From Elusimicrobia bacterium RIFOXYA2_FULL_39_19 (GTDB taxonomy: Bacteria; Elusimicrobiota; Endomicrobiia; CG1-02-37-114; XYA2-FULL-39-19), in assembly GCA_001800285.1 (NCBI GenBank), contig MGVC01000068.1, forward strand, positions 1-51,072: DNA of 51,072 bases. Reading direction: 5' to 3'. The first letter of the stretch is position 1. The number at the start of each line of letters is the position of its first letter. The notes below the pieces were generated by a model. It was not told the origin of the DNA, made no database searches, and worked only from the letters and a program-made list of their open reading frames with translations. A program made the translations under genes and the position numbers. Shown here one piece after another: positions 16,361 through 24,041 of this stretch.

Positions 16361-16687
16361 ATGAGGAAAACAGTATTAGTAGTTTCAGTTTTAGCAGTTA
16401 TTTTTGGTTTAACGGCTTGCAAAAAAGAAGCCATGAATATGCAGGAAGGCGCGCAAGTAACTACAGAAGCCCCGTCAGCAGCACCGGCAATGGCAGCAGA
16501 TAAAGTGGTATTAAGGGTTGCAAAAGCAGATGAAGTGGGCAAAGAACAGCTCTGCCCGGTAATGAATGAAAAGTTTAAAGTATCAAAAGTTACTCAGGTA
16601 GCTGATTACAAAGGCAAGTCATATTATTTCTGTTGTGCCATGTGCCCGGGACAGTTTGAGAAAAATCCGGAAAAATACGCTAAATAA
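16361..16687 (+). CDS. YHS-domain lipoprotein
   Basis: A 108-aa exported protein. Signal peptide 1-19 ends in the lipobox LTAC20. An Ala/Pro/Glu-rich linker follows, then a YHS-type metal-binding domain (about 60-107): QLCPVMNEKFKVSKV, YKGKSYYFCCAMCPGQFEKN and PEKY. Such domains bind copper or other soft metals. AGGAGG precedes the ATG. It is probably the periplasmic member of the metal and sulfur island. Confidence 0.85.
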   Translation: MRKTVLVVSVLAVIFGLTACKKEAMNMQEGAQVTTEAPSAAPAMAADKVVLRVAKADEVGKEQLCPVMNEKFKVSKVTQVADYKGKSYYFCCAMCPGQFEKNPEKYAK

Positions 16688-16765
16688 AAAGACACAGATT
16701 AGCGCAGAGAGAAAGAACGCAAAAGAGCGCAGAAAGATAAAAGACACAGATTAGTTCAGAGAGAA
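16687..16765 (+). repeat. 27-bp imperfect direct repeat (GACACAGATTAG)
   Basis: AAAGACACAGATTAGCGCAG at 16687 and AAAGACACAGATTAGTTCAG at 16739, each continuing with AGAGAAA; copies differ at two positions. A related purine-rich CACAGAG tail follows repeat A at 5220 and 36948. Confidence 0.6.
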
Positions 16766-16798
16766 AAAACACAAAACTAAATTAGACAAAAAGCTGTC

Positions 16799-16821
16799 AT
16801 TATCCAGCTTGACTGGATAAT
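16799..16821. repeat. ATTATCCAG hairpin
   Basis: ATTATCCAG-CTTGA-CTGGATAAT is a perfect 9-bp stem. The ATCCAG/CTGGAT pair is the same unit that is nested in repeats B and C. Confidence 0.55.
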
Positions 16822-16860
16822 CCAGTAGTTAGGTGCAAGCAGAAAAACAGGAGAGAAACT

Positions 16861-17022
16861 ATGTTGTTTGGAAAACCAGTTTTTATTTGGGCAGGATTTG
16901 CAGCAGCAATATGTGTTATTTTAACAGCCGTTTTGGGCATTGCGGGAGCCAAGGTTAAGTACCACAAAATATTTGCCGGTTTATCAATACTGTTTATTCT
17001 GGTGCATTTTTTCGCAAAATAA
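16861..17022 (+). CDS. 53-residue two-helix membrane protein
   Basis: A short ORF with AGGAGAG upstream of its ATG. The product has two hydrophobic helices (about 5-27 and 36-51) separated by a short basic GAKVKYHK loop, and ends LVHFFAK. The His residues in and near the helices recall small cytochrome-b561-like or DUF4405-like fragments, but this is too short to assign. Coding support is the ribosome site and uninterrupted frame between repeats. Confidence 0.6.
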   Translation: MLFGKPVFIWAGFAAAICVILTAVLGIAGAKVKYHKIFAGLSILFILVHFFAK

Positions 17023-17036
17023 TAAAGACAGTCAAC

Positions 17037-17113
17037 AGGTGATTAGTGGTTAAGTGTTCAGTAAAGTAAAAGTTTTAACTAATCACATAACCACCTAAAC
17101 ACATAAACACTGA
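17037..17113. repeat. repeat family D, copy 3
   Basis: Left words GTGATTAGTGGTTAAGTG and right complement words TAATCACATAACCACCTAA and CATAAACAC form an imperfect hairpin immediately before the ribosome site of the next cupin gene. Confidence 0.65.
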
Positions 17114-17127
17114 TTTTTGGAGGCAAC

Positions 17128-17610
17128 ATGCAGAATGTAAAGATTAATGATATCAAAGAATTTGCAGCAGAAAAATTTATGAAAAAAGTTCCGCTTGAAA
17201 CAGATAAACTGGTATTTAATACCTTTTATTTCAAACAAAGACAGCTTTTGCCGTTTCATAAGCATCCGGCAACAGACGAAATGTTTTTCATAATAGAAGG
17301 CGTGGGTGAGTTTACGGTAGGCAATGAGCAGGTGATAGTAGGGCCTACATCTTCAGTATACGGCCCGGCAAATGTTTTTCACGGGCTTGTAAATTCAGGT
17401 GATAAGGATATGATAGTAATATCTGTTCAAGGTCCCAAACCCATAGAAACGGTTTTTGCAGAAAATGCCACCTATATCTGCCCTGTGTGCAAGCAGGAAG
17501 TTATACTAAAAGACGGCGCAAAAGATGGCGATAAGGTTGTTTGCCCGCGCTGTCAGGCAAAGCTGAAAATAGCAAAATCAGCCGACGGCAAGTGGCAGGC
17601 GGTACAATAA
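17128..17610 (+). CDS. cupin with C-terminal zinc ribbon
   Basis: A 160-aa protein. Residues 35-105 are a cupin with metal ligands His44, His46, Glu51 (PFHKHPATDE) and His85 (NVFHGLVNSG). Residues 115-145 are a zinc ribbon with C118-P-V-C121 and C139-P-R-C142. The cupin plus zinc-ribbon fusion is uncommon and may add a redox or nucleic-acid-contact module. TTTTTGGAGGCAAC precedes the ATG. The substrate is unknown. Confidence 0.8.
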   Translation: MQNVKINDIKEFAAEKFMKKVPLETDKLVFNTFYFKQRQLLPFHKHPATDEMFFIIEGVGEFTVGNEQVIVGPTSSVYGPANVFHGLVNSGDKDMIVISVQGPKPIETVFAENATYICPVCKQEVILKDGAKDGDKVVCPRCQAKLKIAKSADGKWQAVQ

Positions 17611-17616
17611 AAGAAA

Positions 17617-17712
17617 GCGATGAAGTCCGTCTTGCCTGTCTTTTTACTTCAGACAAGGTCTCGTCTGTATCTGAAAGACGGACGAAAGCAGACGGGACAA
17701 GCGATGAAGTGA
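17617..17712. repeat. GTCCGTCTT/AAGACGGAC palindromic unit with short direct repeats
   Basis: GCGATGAAGT occurs at both ends, with an inner inverted pair GTCCGTCTT and AAGACGGAC and smaller AGACAAGG/GTCTCGTCTG pieces. It fills the gap after the cupin gene and was not recognised elsewhere in the window. Confidence 0.5.
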
Positions 17713-17747
17713 GAAGCAGTATATAAATGGCCGATTGAACTGGAAAA

Positions 17748-17850
17748 GGTGATTAGTGTTTAAGTGTTTAGTAAATAAAAAAATTCCATTAACTAACCAC
17801 ATAATCACTTATTCACTAATCACTTTATTAGATACAATTAATCACTAATT
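17748..17850. repeat. repeat family D, copy 4
   Basis: GTGATTAGTGTTTAAGTG words on the left and CATAATCACTT, CACTAATCACTT and TAATCACTAATTT on the right form an imperfect hairpin just before the AEC permease gene. Confidence 0.65.
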
Positions 17851-17863
17851 TAAAGGAACTCCA

Positions 17864-18793
17864 ATGTTTGCGGTAATTATTAGAGCCATACTGCCCATAG
17901 CCATTCTTATCGGCCTGGGCTATCTTTCAAGAAAAAAGGAAATTCTTAAACAAGGGGATGAAAAAGTACTGGGGTCTTACCTTTATTACTTTGCGCTTCC
18001 TGCATTATTATTTATTAATATCGCAGAAACAAATTTTACCAGAGAAACACTGAAATTTGTGTTTGCGGGTATGCTGCCGGTTTTTGCGGTTATTTTTGTT
18101 TATTTATTTTCTTTTGCAGTTCTCAGGTTCAGTAAAGACAAACTATATTTTTTAATGGTCACTTTTTTTGGAAATTTTGTATTTTTCGGCATACCGTTTG
18201 TAATGTTTGTATTTCCCGGCAGAGAAGGTGAAGGCCTGGCTATTCTATCTTCTGCATCTATTTCTGTGCTGGGTGTATTTATATCCGTTCTGGGGTTAGA
18301 GCTTTCAAAAATTAAAGAAAAAGGTATCTTTAAAATTTTAAAAACTGTAACTGTCCAGTTACTGCGTAATCCGCTTATTTTATCTATTCTGGCAGGGTTG
18401 ATGGTGTATCTGTTTCCCGTAAAAGTACCGCAGGCGCTGTCTTCTGTATTGCATATGCTTGGAGGGACTACTTCAACGGTTGCTATATTTATGCTGGGCG
18501 CTTTTCTTTACGGCAGAAAATATGTTCAGTTAGGGCAGGCTTTTATGTATTCGCTTACCCGCATGGCTCTTATGCCGGCGGCGGCATATGCCGTTACGCT
18601 TTATTTCGGGCTTAGCCAGATTCAGTCGGCGGTAATAGTGCTTATGCACGCTATGCCCCTGGCTATAGCGGTGAGCGTATTAAGCGATAAATATGATTTT
18701 CATGAAGATACGGTAGCATCGGTTATCCTTATTACTTCCGTCGGCGCTATCATTTACCTGCCGGTGTGGATTTTTATTTTAGGCATAAGATAG
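17864..18793 (+). CDS. AEC-family permease
   Basis: A 309-aa membrane protein with about ten hydrophobic segments in two five-helix halves, as in the auxin-efflux-carrier (AEC) family. Recognisable pieces are ILPIAILIGLGYLSRKKEIL, the SYLYYFALPALLF segment, GIPFVMFVF and LMHAMPLAIAVSVLSDKYD near the end. Bacterial members move dicarboxylates, amino acids or other organic anions. AAAGGAAC lies upstream of the ATG. It is followed 28 bp later by korA, so the substrate could be a 2-oxoacid precursor, which is inference. Confidence 0.87.
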   Translation: MFAVIIRAILPIAILIGLGYLSRKKEILKQGDEKVLGSYLYYFALPALLFINIAETNFTRETLKFVFAGMLPVFAVIFVYLFSFAVLRFSKDKLYFLMVTFFGNFVFFGIPFVMFVFPGREGEGLAILSSASISVLGVFISVLGLELSKIKEKGIFKILKTVTVQLLRNPLILSILAGLMVYLFPVKVPQALSSVLHMLGGTTSTVAIFMLGAFLYGRKYVQLGQAFMYSLTRMALMPAAAYAVTLYFGLSQIQSAVIVLMHAMPLAIAVSVLSDKYDFHEDTVASVILITSVGAIIYLPVWIFILGIR

Positions 18794-18821
18794 TTGTATT
18801 TCCGGTTTCGGAGAACTAATA

Positions 18822-20504
18822 ATGAAAAAAGATATTTCGGTTTTTATTGGCGGCAAAGCGGGGGAGGGCATTGACCAGTCAGGCACCTTGCTGGCAAAAA
18901 TTATCACCGCTATCGGTTACAATATTTTTGTTTACCGCGACTACCCGTCTATCATAAGAGGCGGGCATACTTATGCTATTATCCGCGGCAGTGAAAGAAA
19001 AATTACAGCGCATACCAATTCTGTAGATTATCTGCTGGCTCTTAACCAGGACTGCCTGGACCTGCATAAAGATAAAATTAGTAAAGATACAGTAGTGCTT
19101 TTTGATTCAGAAACAATAAAAACAGATGCTCTGCCTGCAGGTATCGCAGCTTTTGGCTTGCCGTTAACCGCTATTATAAAGCAAGAACAGGCAACTGCTA
19201 TTATGCGCAATTCCGTTATCCTGGGAAGCTTTTGCAAGGCCGCAGGTATTAAATGGGAAACTTTAGAGCAGATATTAAAAGCTAACAGCCATAAAGAACT
19301 TGAGTTGAACCTGAAAGTGGCAAAGCATGGTTTTGAAAAAACAAACGAACTGAAAAAAACAGAAGTATCAGAAAGTAAAAATATGCCTGTAGTAACCGGC
19401 AATGATGCTATTACCCTGGGTCTTTTAAATGCGGGGCTTGAAGCGTACTGCGCCTATCCCATGACGCCTACTTCAGGTATTCTTCATACGCTGGCTTCGC
19501 TTGCGGAAGATTTTTCTCTTAAAGTTATTCACGCTGAAAATGAAATAGCGGTTATGCTTATGGCAGAAGGGCTGGCTTATGCGGGCAAAAAAACCGCAGT
19601 GGGCACTTCCGGCGGCGGATTTTGTTTAATGACAGAGGGCCTTAGCTTAGCAGGCATGGCAGAAATACCCGTTGTTATTGTGTTAGGCCAAAGGCCGGGT
19701 CCCAGTACGGGGTTGCCTACATATACCTGCCAGACAGAATTGCAGTTTGCGCTTTATGCCGGACAGGGAGAGTTTGCCAGGTTTATGGTGGCTCCCGGGG
19801 ACGCAGAAGAAGCGTATTACTGGTCAACCCTGGCGCTTGATATTGCCTGGAAATATCAAATGCCTTCCTTTATATTAACAGATAAATCATTAAGCGAAAG
19901 CAATTACAGTTTTAATGCCCAATCAAAATGTTTTCTAACAGAAAATAAAATGAACCCGGCTTTATGGGACAAAAAAGGCCAGTATAAAAGATACCAGAAC
20001 ACTGATTCCGGTATTTCACCGCTGGCATTTCCCGCGCAAAAAGATGCGGTAGTAAAAGTAAACAGTTATGAACACGATGAGGCAGGCCTTACTACGGAAG
20101 AGGCTGATGTTACAAAAGTTATGCAGGACCGCCGGTTAAACAAAGGAAATCTGTTGGCGGAAGAATTAAAAAAGTATCAAACTGTGCAGGTGTACGGCAA
20201 AAAAGATGCCAAGACCGCCCTGGTTTGCTGGGGTTCAAATAAAGGCGTGTGTATTGAGCTGGGTGAAAAGCTGGGGTTACGCATAGTTCAGCCGGTGGTG
20301 CTGTCACCGTTTCCTATGGAAAGTTTTACCGAGGCTTTAAAAGGCGCAGAAAAAACAATTTATGTGGAAAATAATGCTACCGGCCAGCTGGCAGGTATAA
20401 CAACAGGGTACGGTTTTAAAGCAGATAAGAAAATATTAAAGTATGACGGCAGGCCTTTTACTCTGGAAGAACTGGAAAAAGAATTAAGAAAGTTATTGCC
20501 CTGA
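18822..20504 (+). CDS. korA: 2-oxoacid:ferredoxin oxidoreductase, fused gamma-alpha subunit
   Basis: The 560-aa subunit has an N-terminal gamma domain (about 1-185: GGKAGEGIDQSGTLLAK, YRDYPSIIRGGH) fused to an alpha/pyrimidine-binding domain (about 190-560: GNDAITLGLLNAGLEAYCAY, PMTPTSGI, HAENEIAVM and TSGGGFCLMTEGLSLAG). This is the KorA/VorB-type arrangement in which coenzyme-A-dependent oxidative decarboxylation of a 2-oxoacid passes electrons to ferredoxin. The beta subunit is at 21709, separated by 1.2 kb. The substrate (2-oxoglutarate or branched-chain oxoacid) cannot be fixed by eye. Confidence 0.93.
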   Translation: MKKDISVFIGGKAGEGIDQSGTLLAKIITAIGYNIFVYRDYPSIIRGGHTYAIIRGSERKITAHTNSVDYLLALNQDCLDLHKDKISKDTVVLFDSETIKTDALPAGIAAFGLPLTAIIKQEQATAIMRNSVILGSFCKAAGIKWETLEQILKANSHKELELNLKVAKHGFEKTNELKKTEVSESKNMPVVTGNDAITLGLLNAGLEAYCAYPMTPTSGILHTLASLAEDFSLKVIHAENEIAVMLMAEGLAYAGKKTAVGTSGGGFCLMTEGLSLAGMAEIPVVIVLGQRPGPSTGLPTYTCQTELQFALYAGQGEFARFMVAPGDAEEAYYWSTLALDIAWKYQMPSFILTDKSLSESNYSFNAQSKCFLTENKMNPALWDKKGQYKRYQNTDSGISPLAFPAQKDAVVKVNSYEHDEAGLTTEEADVTKVMQDRRLNKGNLLAEELKKYQTVQVYGKKDAKTALVCWGSNKGVCIELGEKLGLRIVQPVVLSPFPMESFTEALKGAEKTIYVENNATGQLAGITTGYGFKADKKILKYDGRPFTLEELEKELRKLLP

Positions 20505-20613
20505 TCTAAATGTTTAAACGGCAGCAGAGAACGAGCCTTGTGCTTTGAGAAACAGTTTTTTAATTAGGTTTTTATTCGCTGTCATTTGCTTTCATTATGG
20601 TTTTTGGAGGATT

Positions 20614-20817
20614 ATGAGCTGTTATATGCGTCATCTGGAAGAGTTATTTAAAATAGCGGGTATTGAAGCCAGTAAAGAAAACAAGAAAGCGTTTGATCTG
20701 CTTTTAAAAAAGAAGTTTAAAACAGCTACCTGCCCTCAGGTTTGGGCAAGAGTAAAAGAATATCTGGGCGGCCCGAAAAAGAGAAATAAACTGCTGGCAG
20801 AACTGAAGAAAATATAG
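20614..20817 (+). CDS. small conserved-looking protein inserted after korA
   Basis: A 67-aa protein starting MSCYMRHLEELFKIAGIE, with helical, Lys-rich sequence and a TCPQVWARVKEYLGG segment. A textbook ribosome site (TTTTTGGAGG-ATT-ATG) selects the ATG at 20614 over an upstream in-frame TTG. The CYMRHL...CPxVW pattern recalls small uncharacterised proteins of anaerobes and archaea, but no function is known to me. It lies between the two kor subunits. Confidence 0.7.
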   Translation: MSCYMRHLEELFKIAGIEASKENKKAFDLLLKKKFKTATCPQVWARVKEYLGGPKKRNKLLAELKKI

Positions 20818-20835
20818 AAATATGTGTTCGGTGTC

Positions 20836-20860
20836 ATCCCCTAATAAAGTAATAGGGGAT
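20836..20860. repeat. ATCCCCTA hairpin
   Basis: ATCCCCTA and TAGGGGAT form a perfect 8-bp stem around a 9-base loop. It comes 19 bases after the stop of the small gene and has no T run, so it is either a weak transcription stop or a short repeat. Confidence 0.4.
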
Positions 20861-20930
20861 CCATTTAGCATTAGATATCTGAAAAACTGTTTTTTCACTA
20901 TCATGACGCTTATTAAAAGATATAAGAAGT

Positions 20931-21039
20931 GCTCAGGAATATTCTCTCCAAAAAACGCGGACCCGCAGTCCGCTCTACCGCCGGCTCCGAGGTCTGCAAA
21001 GGTCGCCGACAGAGGTTTTTTCCGAGAATGTTCCTTCGC
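20931..21039. repeat. repeat family E, copy 1
   Basis: The unit starts GCTCAGGAATATTCTCTCC and AAAAAACGC, has a GCGGACCCGCAGTCCGC hairpin followed by TCTACCG, and ends AGGTTTTTTCCGAGAATGTT and CCTTCGC. Other E units are in the gaps at 23929, 26214, 27068 and 27208. It separates korA and its small companion gene from the AT-rich ORF. Confidence 0.7.
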
Positions 21040-21077
21040 AAGAATTATAATGAAATTATGAGGATGTTTTTAAAATT

Positions 21078-21689
21078 ATGTGGACGAAAGAAGCATTAGA
21101 ACAAGAAGATTATTGGAAAAGTAAGAGTTCGAAAAAAGTTGAAGAATTCAGACAAGTTCTTGGGTTTGTGTATTATAAAGGATTGGATTGGAAAATATTA
21201 AAGATAGAAGAAGCAAAAAAAGTATTTAGTAGTTCGTATAAAGGAGAAGCTCCAGATTTTATAGTCCAGAATAAAAATAATGAATTATTGGGAGTTGAGG
21301 TTTTTAATTTAATTGACAATAAAAATGATTGTCTTCCTGGCAAGATGAATTTGGCTAAGTTTCATGAGAAGAAAAAACCAAATACTATGTATCCTAATGA
21401 TAAAACTTTTCGAACAATAGAAAGAATTTTGGAAAATAAGTTAAAAAAATATTGCAAATTACATTTTAAAATACCAATCTACTTCATAGGTTATGCCAAT
21501 AAAGAGTATAATTTTAATTTTGTTAAAAACATTATAAGAGATGAATCATTGAATAATGTTAAAGAAAAGGTCAATGCTATTTGTAGTTTGAAAAATAAAG
21601 AATATTATAATTTTATATTTGAAGTATGGATTCAAGATAATAATAGTGATAAAAAATGTAGAATTACAAAGTTGTTTCCGAATGATTGA
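21078..21689 (+). CDS. AT-rich hypothetical protein between the kor subunits, possible nuclease-like fold
   Basis: A 203-aa product of unrecognised family. It is Lys/Asn-rich and its codons are visibly more AT-biased than those of the flanking genes, suggesting acquisition by transfer. Residues 58-76 read APD60FIVQNKNNELLGVE74VF, which resembles the PD-(D/E)xK core strand order but has Phe where the catalytic Lys would be, so nuclease activity is not supported. GAGG is rather distant from the ATG. It splits korA from korB together with repeat E1. Confidence 0.6.
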   Translation: MWTKEALEQEDYWKSKSSKKVEEFRQVLGFVYYKGLDWKILKIEEAKKVFSSSYKGEAPDFIVQNKNNELLGVEVFNLIDNKNDCLPGKMNLAKFHEKKKPNTMYPNDKTFRTIERILENKLKKYCKLHFKIPIYFIGYANKEYNFNFVKNIIRDESLNNVKEKVNAICSLKNKEYYNFIFEVWIQDNNSDKKCRITKLFPND

Positions 21690-21708
21690 TATAAAATAAG
21701 AGGAATAA

Positions 21709-22545
21709 ATGAATCTAAATACTGATGCAAAAAATACCTGGTGCCCAGGATGCGGAAATTTTGCTATTTTAAGCTCAATAAAAGCTGTTATTGGCTCAAT
21801 TATTGAAGAAGGCACGCCGGCCGAAAACATTGTTATAGTTTCCGGTATCGGCTGTCATGCAAAGATTGTGGATTATATCAACGTAAACAGTTTTTATTCA
21901 TTACACGGCAGAGTTGTTCCGGTGGCCAGTGGTATAAAAATAGCTAACCCTAAACTTAAAGTGATAGGTTTTGCCGGTGACGGGGATTGTTACGGCGAAG
22001 GGCTGGAGCATCTGCTGTTTGCGGCCAAGAGAAATATTGATATTACGATGATAGTGCACAATAACCGTGTTTACGGGCTTACTACCGGGCAGACTACACC
22101 TACGTCGCCGCTTGGATATAAAAGCAGGTCTACTCCGTTTGGCGCAAAAGAATTGCCGTTAAACCCGCTGGAAGTTGTGCTCTCCGCCGGCGGTACATAT
22201 CTGGCGAGAGGATTTTCAAATAAGATTGATGCTCTTAAGAAAACTTTGAAAGAAGCGGTGAGCCATAAAGGTTTTTCTCTGGTAGATGTTTTGCAGGTGT
22301 GCGTGACGTTTAATAATCTGTATGATTATTATAATAAAAATATTTATGAGCTTGAGGGAAATAATATTGCTGATTTTGATGAGGCTATGAAGCGCGTAAG
22401 AGAATGGGACTATAATAAGGAAGCGCCTATCTCCCTGGGCACGTTTTATAAAAAGGAAAGCGCGTCTTTTGAAAGCAGTTTTCCGCAGGATAGAGAGCTA
22501 AACAAAAAAGAGAAGGTTAGGGAAGTGCTGGGCAGATATAGTTGA
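21709..22545 (+). CDS. korB: 2-oxoacid:ferredoxin oxidoreductase, beta subunit
   Basis: A 278-aa thiamine diphosphate-binding subunit. It has WCPGCGNFAI near the N-terminus, SGIGCHAKI, HGRVVPVASGIK, the TPP/Mg motif GFAGDGDCYGEGLEHLLFAAK...NN, and TPTSPLG. It completes the enzyme begun by korA at 18822. AGAGGAATAA precedes the ATG. No ferredoxin-type delta subunit follows. The ferredoxin-domain protein at 27476 or another ferredoxin must accept the electrons. Confidence 0.93.
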   Translation: MNLNTDAKNTWCPGCGNFAILSSIKAVIGSIIEEGTPAENIVIVSGIGCHAKIVDYINVNSFYSLHGRVVPVASGIKIANPKLKVIGFAGDGDCYGEGLEHLLFAAKRNIDITMIVHNNRVYGLTTGQTTPTSPLGYKSRSTPFGAKELPLNPLEVVLSAGGTYLARGFSNKIDALKKTLKEAVSHKGFSLVDVLQVCVTFNNLYDYYNKNIYELEGNNIADFDEAMKRVREWDYNKEAPISLGTFYKKESASFESSFPQDRELNKKEKVREVLGRYS

Positions 22546-22575
22546 GAGACCTGAATTAAGGTCATAAAGAAACAA

Positions 22576-22756
22576 AGTAATATTTACCAAAACAATTTGT
22601 TCGCTTATATTGATGTTTTTCCTTAAGACCGTTTAAAGAAAACTGGATTTTCAAAACTCCTCGCAGAATGAAACAGCTCGTCAAACAGTTGAAAATCCTA
22701 TAGTTTTATTTAAACTAAAACATCAGATTTCGCTCAAAATTGTTTTGGTAATTACT
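22576..22756. repeat. repeat family F, copy 1
   Basis: A 180-bp imperfect palindrome. The outer arms are AGTAATATTTACCAAAACAA and TTGTTTTGGTAATTACT, then TTGTTCGCTT/TCGCTCAA and ATGTTTT/AAAACAT pairs. The centre shares TTTTCAAAACTCCTC and CGTCAAACAGTTGAAAA with copy 2 at 36089. It fills the gap before the thioredoxin gene. Confidence 0.75.
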
Positions 22757-22824
22757 AAAATTCTAATAATACAAAATGCAGCCAACGAATAATGGAGTAA
22801 AAGAAACGAAGCAGAGAGGTAAAT

Positions 22825-23154
22825 GTGCCAAATGTTATTGAAGCCAGTGACAGCAGTTTTGAAAATGAAGTGTTAAAATCCGATAAGCTTACAGTTGTGT
22901 ATTTTAAAACGCAGTGGTGCCCGGTTTGTAAAAGCCTGTCGCCGGTTATTGATATTCTGGCGAATAAGTACGCAGAGAAAATAAAGTTTGTTTCATTAGA
23001 CCCCAGGGTCGCGCAGATTACGGCGGTTACTTACGGTATTATGTCAGTGCCGGCAATTTTATTTTTTAAAAATGGTGTTGAGACGCTCAGAAATATGGGT
23101 GCAGTATCTGAAAAAAATTTAACTAACCTTATAGATAAAGTATTGGCGGGGTAA
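22825..23154 (+). CDS. thioredoxin-family protein
   Basis: A 109-aa single-domain thioredoxin with WCPVC active site (CPVC instead of CGPC) and cis-Pro in SVPAILFFKNG. The start is GTG with GAGAGGT upstream; no better ATG is in frame. The stop is two bases before ccdA, so the thiol carrier and its membrane partner are coupled. It likely passes electrons from TrxB to CcdA on the cytoplasmic side. Confidence 0.88.
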   Translation: MPNVIEASDSSFENEVLKSDKLTVVYFKTQWCPVCKSLSPVIDILANKYAEKIKFVSLDPRVAQITAVTYGIMSVPAILFFKNGVETLRNMGAVSEKNLTNLIDKVLAG

Positions 23155-23156
23155 CC

Positions 23157-23864
23157 ATGAACGAATTTATTCAAGGATTAGGCGGGTATTTGCAGGCACA
23201 CTCTGTTTTAGCTTATGCGGCGGTTTTTGTTGGCGGTATTATGACAAGTTTTGAGCCCTGCATTTATACCATGATTCCTATTACCGTAGCGGTGATAGGC
23301 AGTCACAGCGGGGGTTCAAAAGGAAGAGGTTTTTTTCTTTCCATTATTTATGTGTTAGGCATTGCTTTTACTTATTCTACGCTGGGCGCTGTGGCGGCGC
23401 TTTCAGGCAGGATGTTTGGCAGTATCAGCGTGTCACCTCTGGCAAATTTGGTAGTGGGCAATGTATGTATTCTGCTGGGGCTTTCTATGTTTGATATGTT
23501 TTCCATACCCGTGCCGAAGTTTATTTCAAATCTTCAGGGCAAAAAAATAGGCAAGGGTTATGTGACTATTTTCTTTTTGGGTATATTTTCAGGTTTGGTA
23601 GCCGGGCCGTGCACAGCGGCGGTACTGGGTGTTACGCTGGCTTACGTGGCAACAAAACAGAATGTGTTGTTTGGGGTATCTTTGCTTTTTACTTTTTCCG
23701 TAGGTATGGGGCTTATTTTAATCCTTATAGGAACTTTTGCGGGTTTTTTGATGGCATTGCCTAAAGCAGGGCCCTGGATGGAAAGGTTAAGAAAGGTGAT
23801 GGGGTTTGTTCTTATTGGTATAGGGGAGTATTTTATTTTCCTTGCGGGGAAGTTTACAATTTAA
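23157..23864 (+). CDS. ccdA: CcdA/DsbD-type transmembrane thiol transporter
   Basis: A 235-aa protein with six hydrophobic helices of the cytochrome c biogenesis/DsbD transmembrane family. The two redox Cys residues are in FEPCIYTMIP and VAGPCTAAVLG. It moves reducing equivalents from cytoplasmic thioredoxin across the inner membrane. It is coupled to the upstream thioredoxin, with the likely acceptor being the TlpA-like protein at 24454. No cytochrome c assembly genes are in the window, so disulfide or sulfenate repair is more likely than haem export. Confidence 0.9.
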   Translation: MNEFIQGLGGYLQAHSVLAYAAVFVGGIMTSFEPCIYTMIPITVAVIGSHSGGSKGRGFFLSIIYVLGIAFTYSTLGAVAALSGRMFGSISVSPLANLVVGNVCILLGLSMFDMFSIPVPKFISNLQGKKIGKGYVTIFFLGIFSGLVAGPCTAAVLGVTLAYVATKQNVLFGVSLLFTFSVGMGLILILIGTFAGFLMALPKAGPWMERLRKVMGFVLIGIGEYFIFLAGKFTI

Positions 23865-24041
23865 GGCGCTCGGAAATATTCCTTTTCCGGCCTGTTAACA
23901 GACAGGTAAAAATACTAGCTTGTGATTTGCAAAGGAACATTTTCTCCAAAAAACGTTCGCTTTGAGGCTCACTCTACCGGCGGCTGCGGGTAGCGTCCTT
24001 GCTACCGCATATAAAAAGAGAAAGCAAGGGCATCGTAATTG

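Noticed and set aside
21078-21689. Restriction endonuclease
   Set aside because: The PD...E pattern is present but the Lys of PD-(D/E)xK is Phe, and no methyltransferase is nearby.
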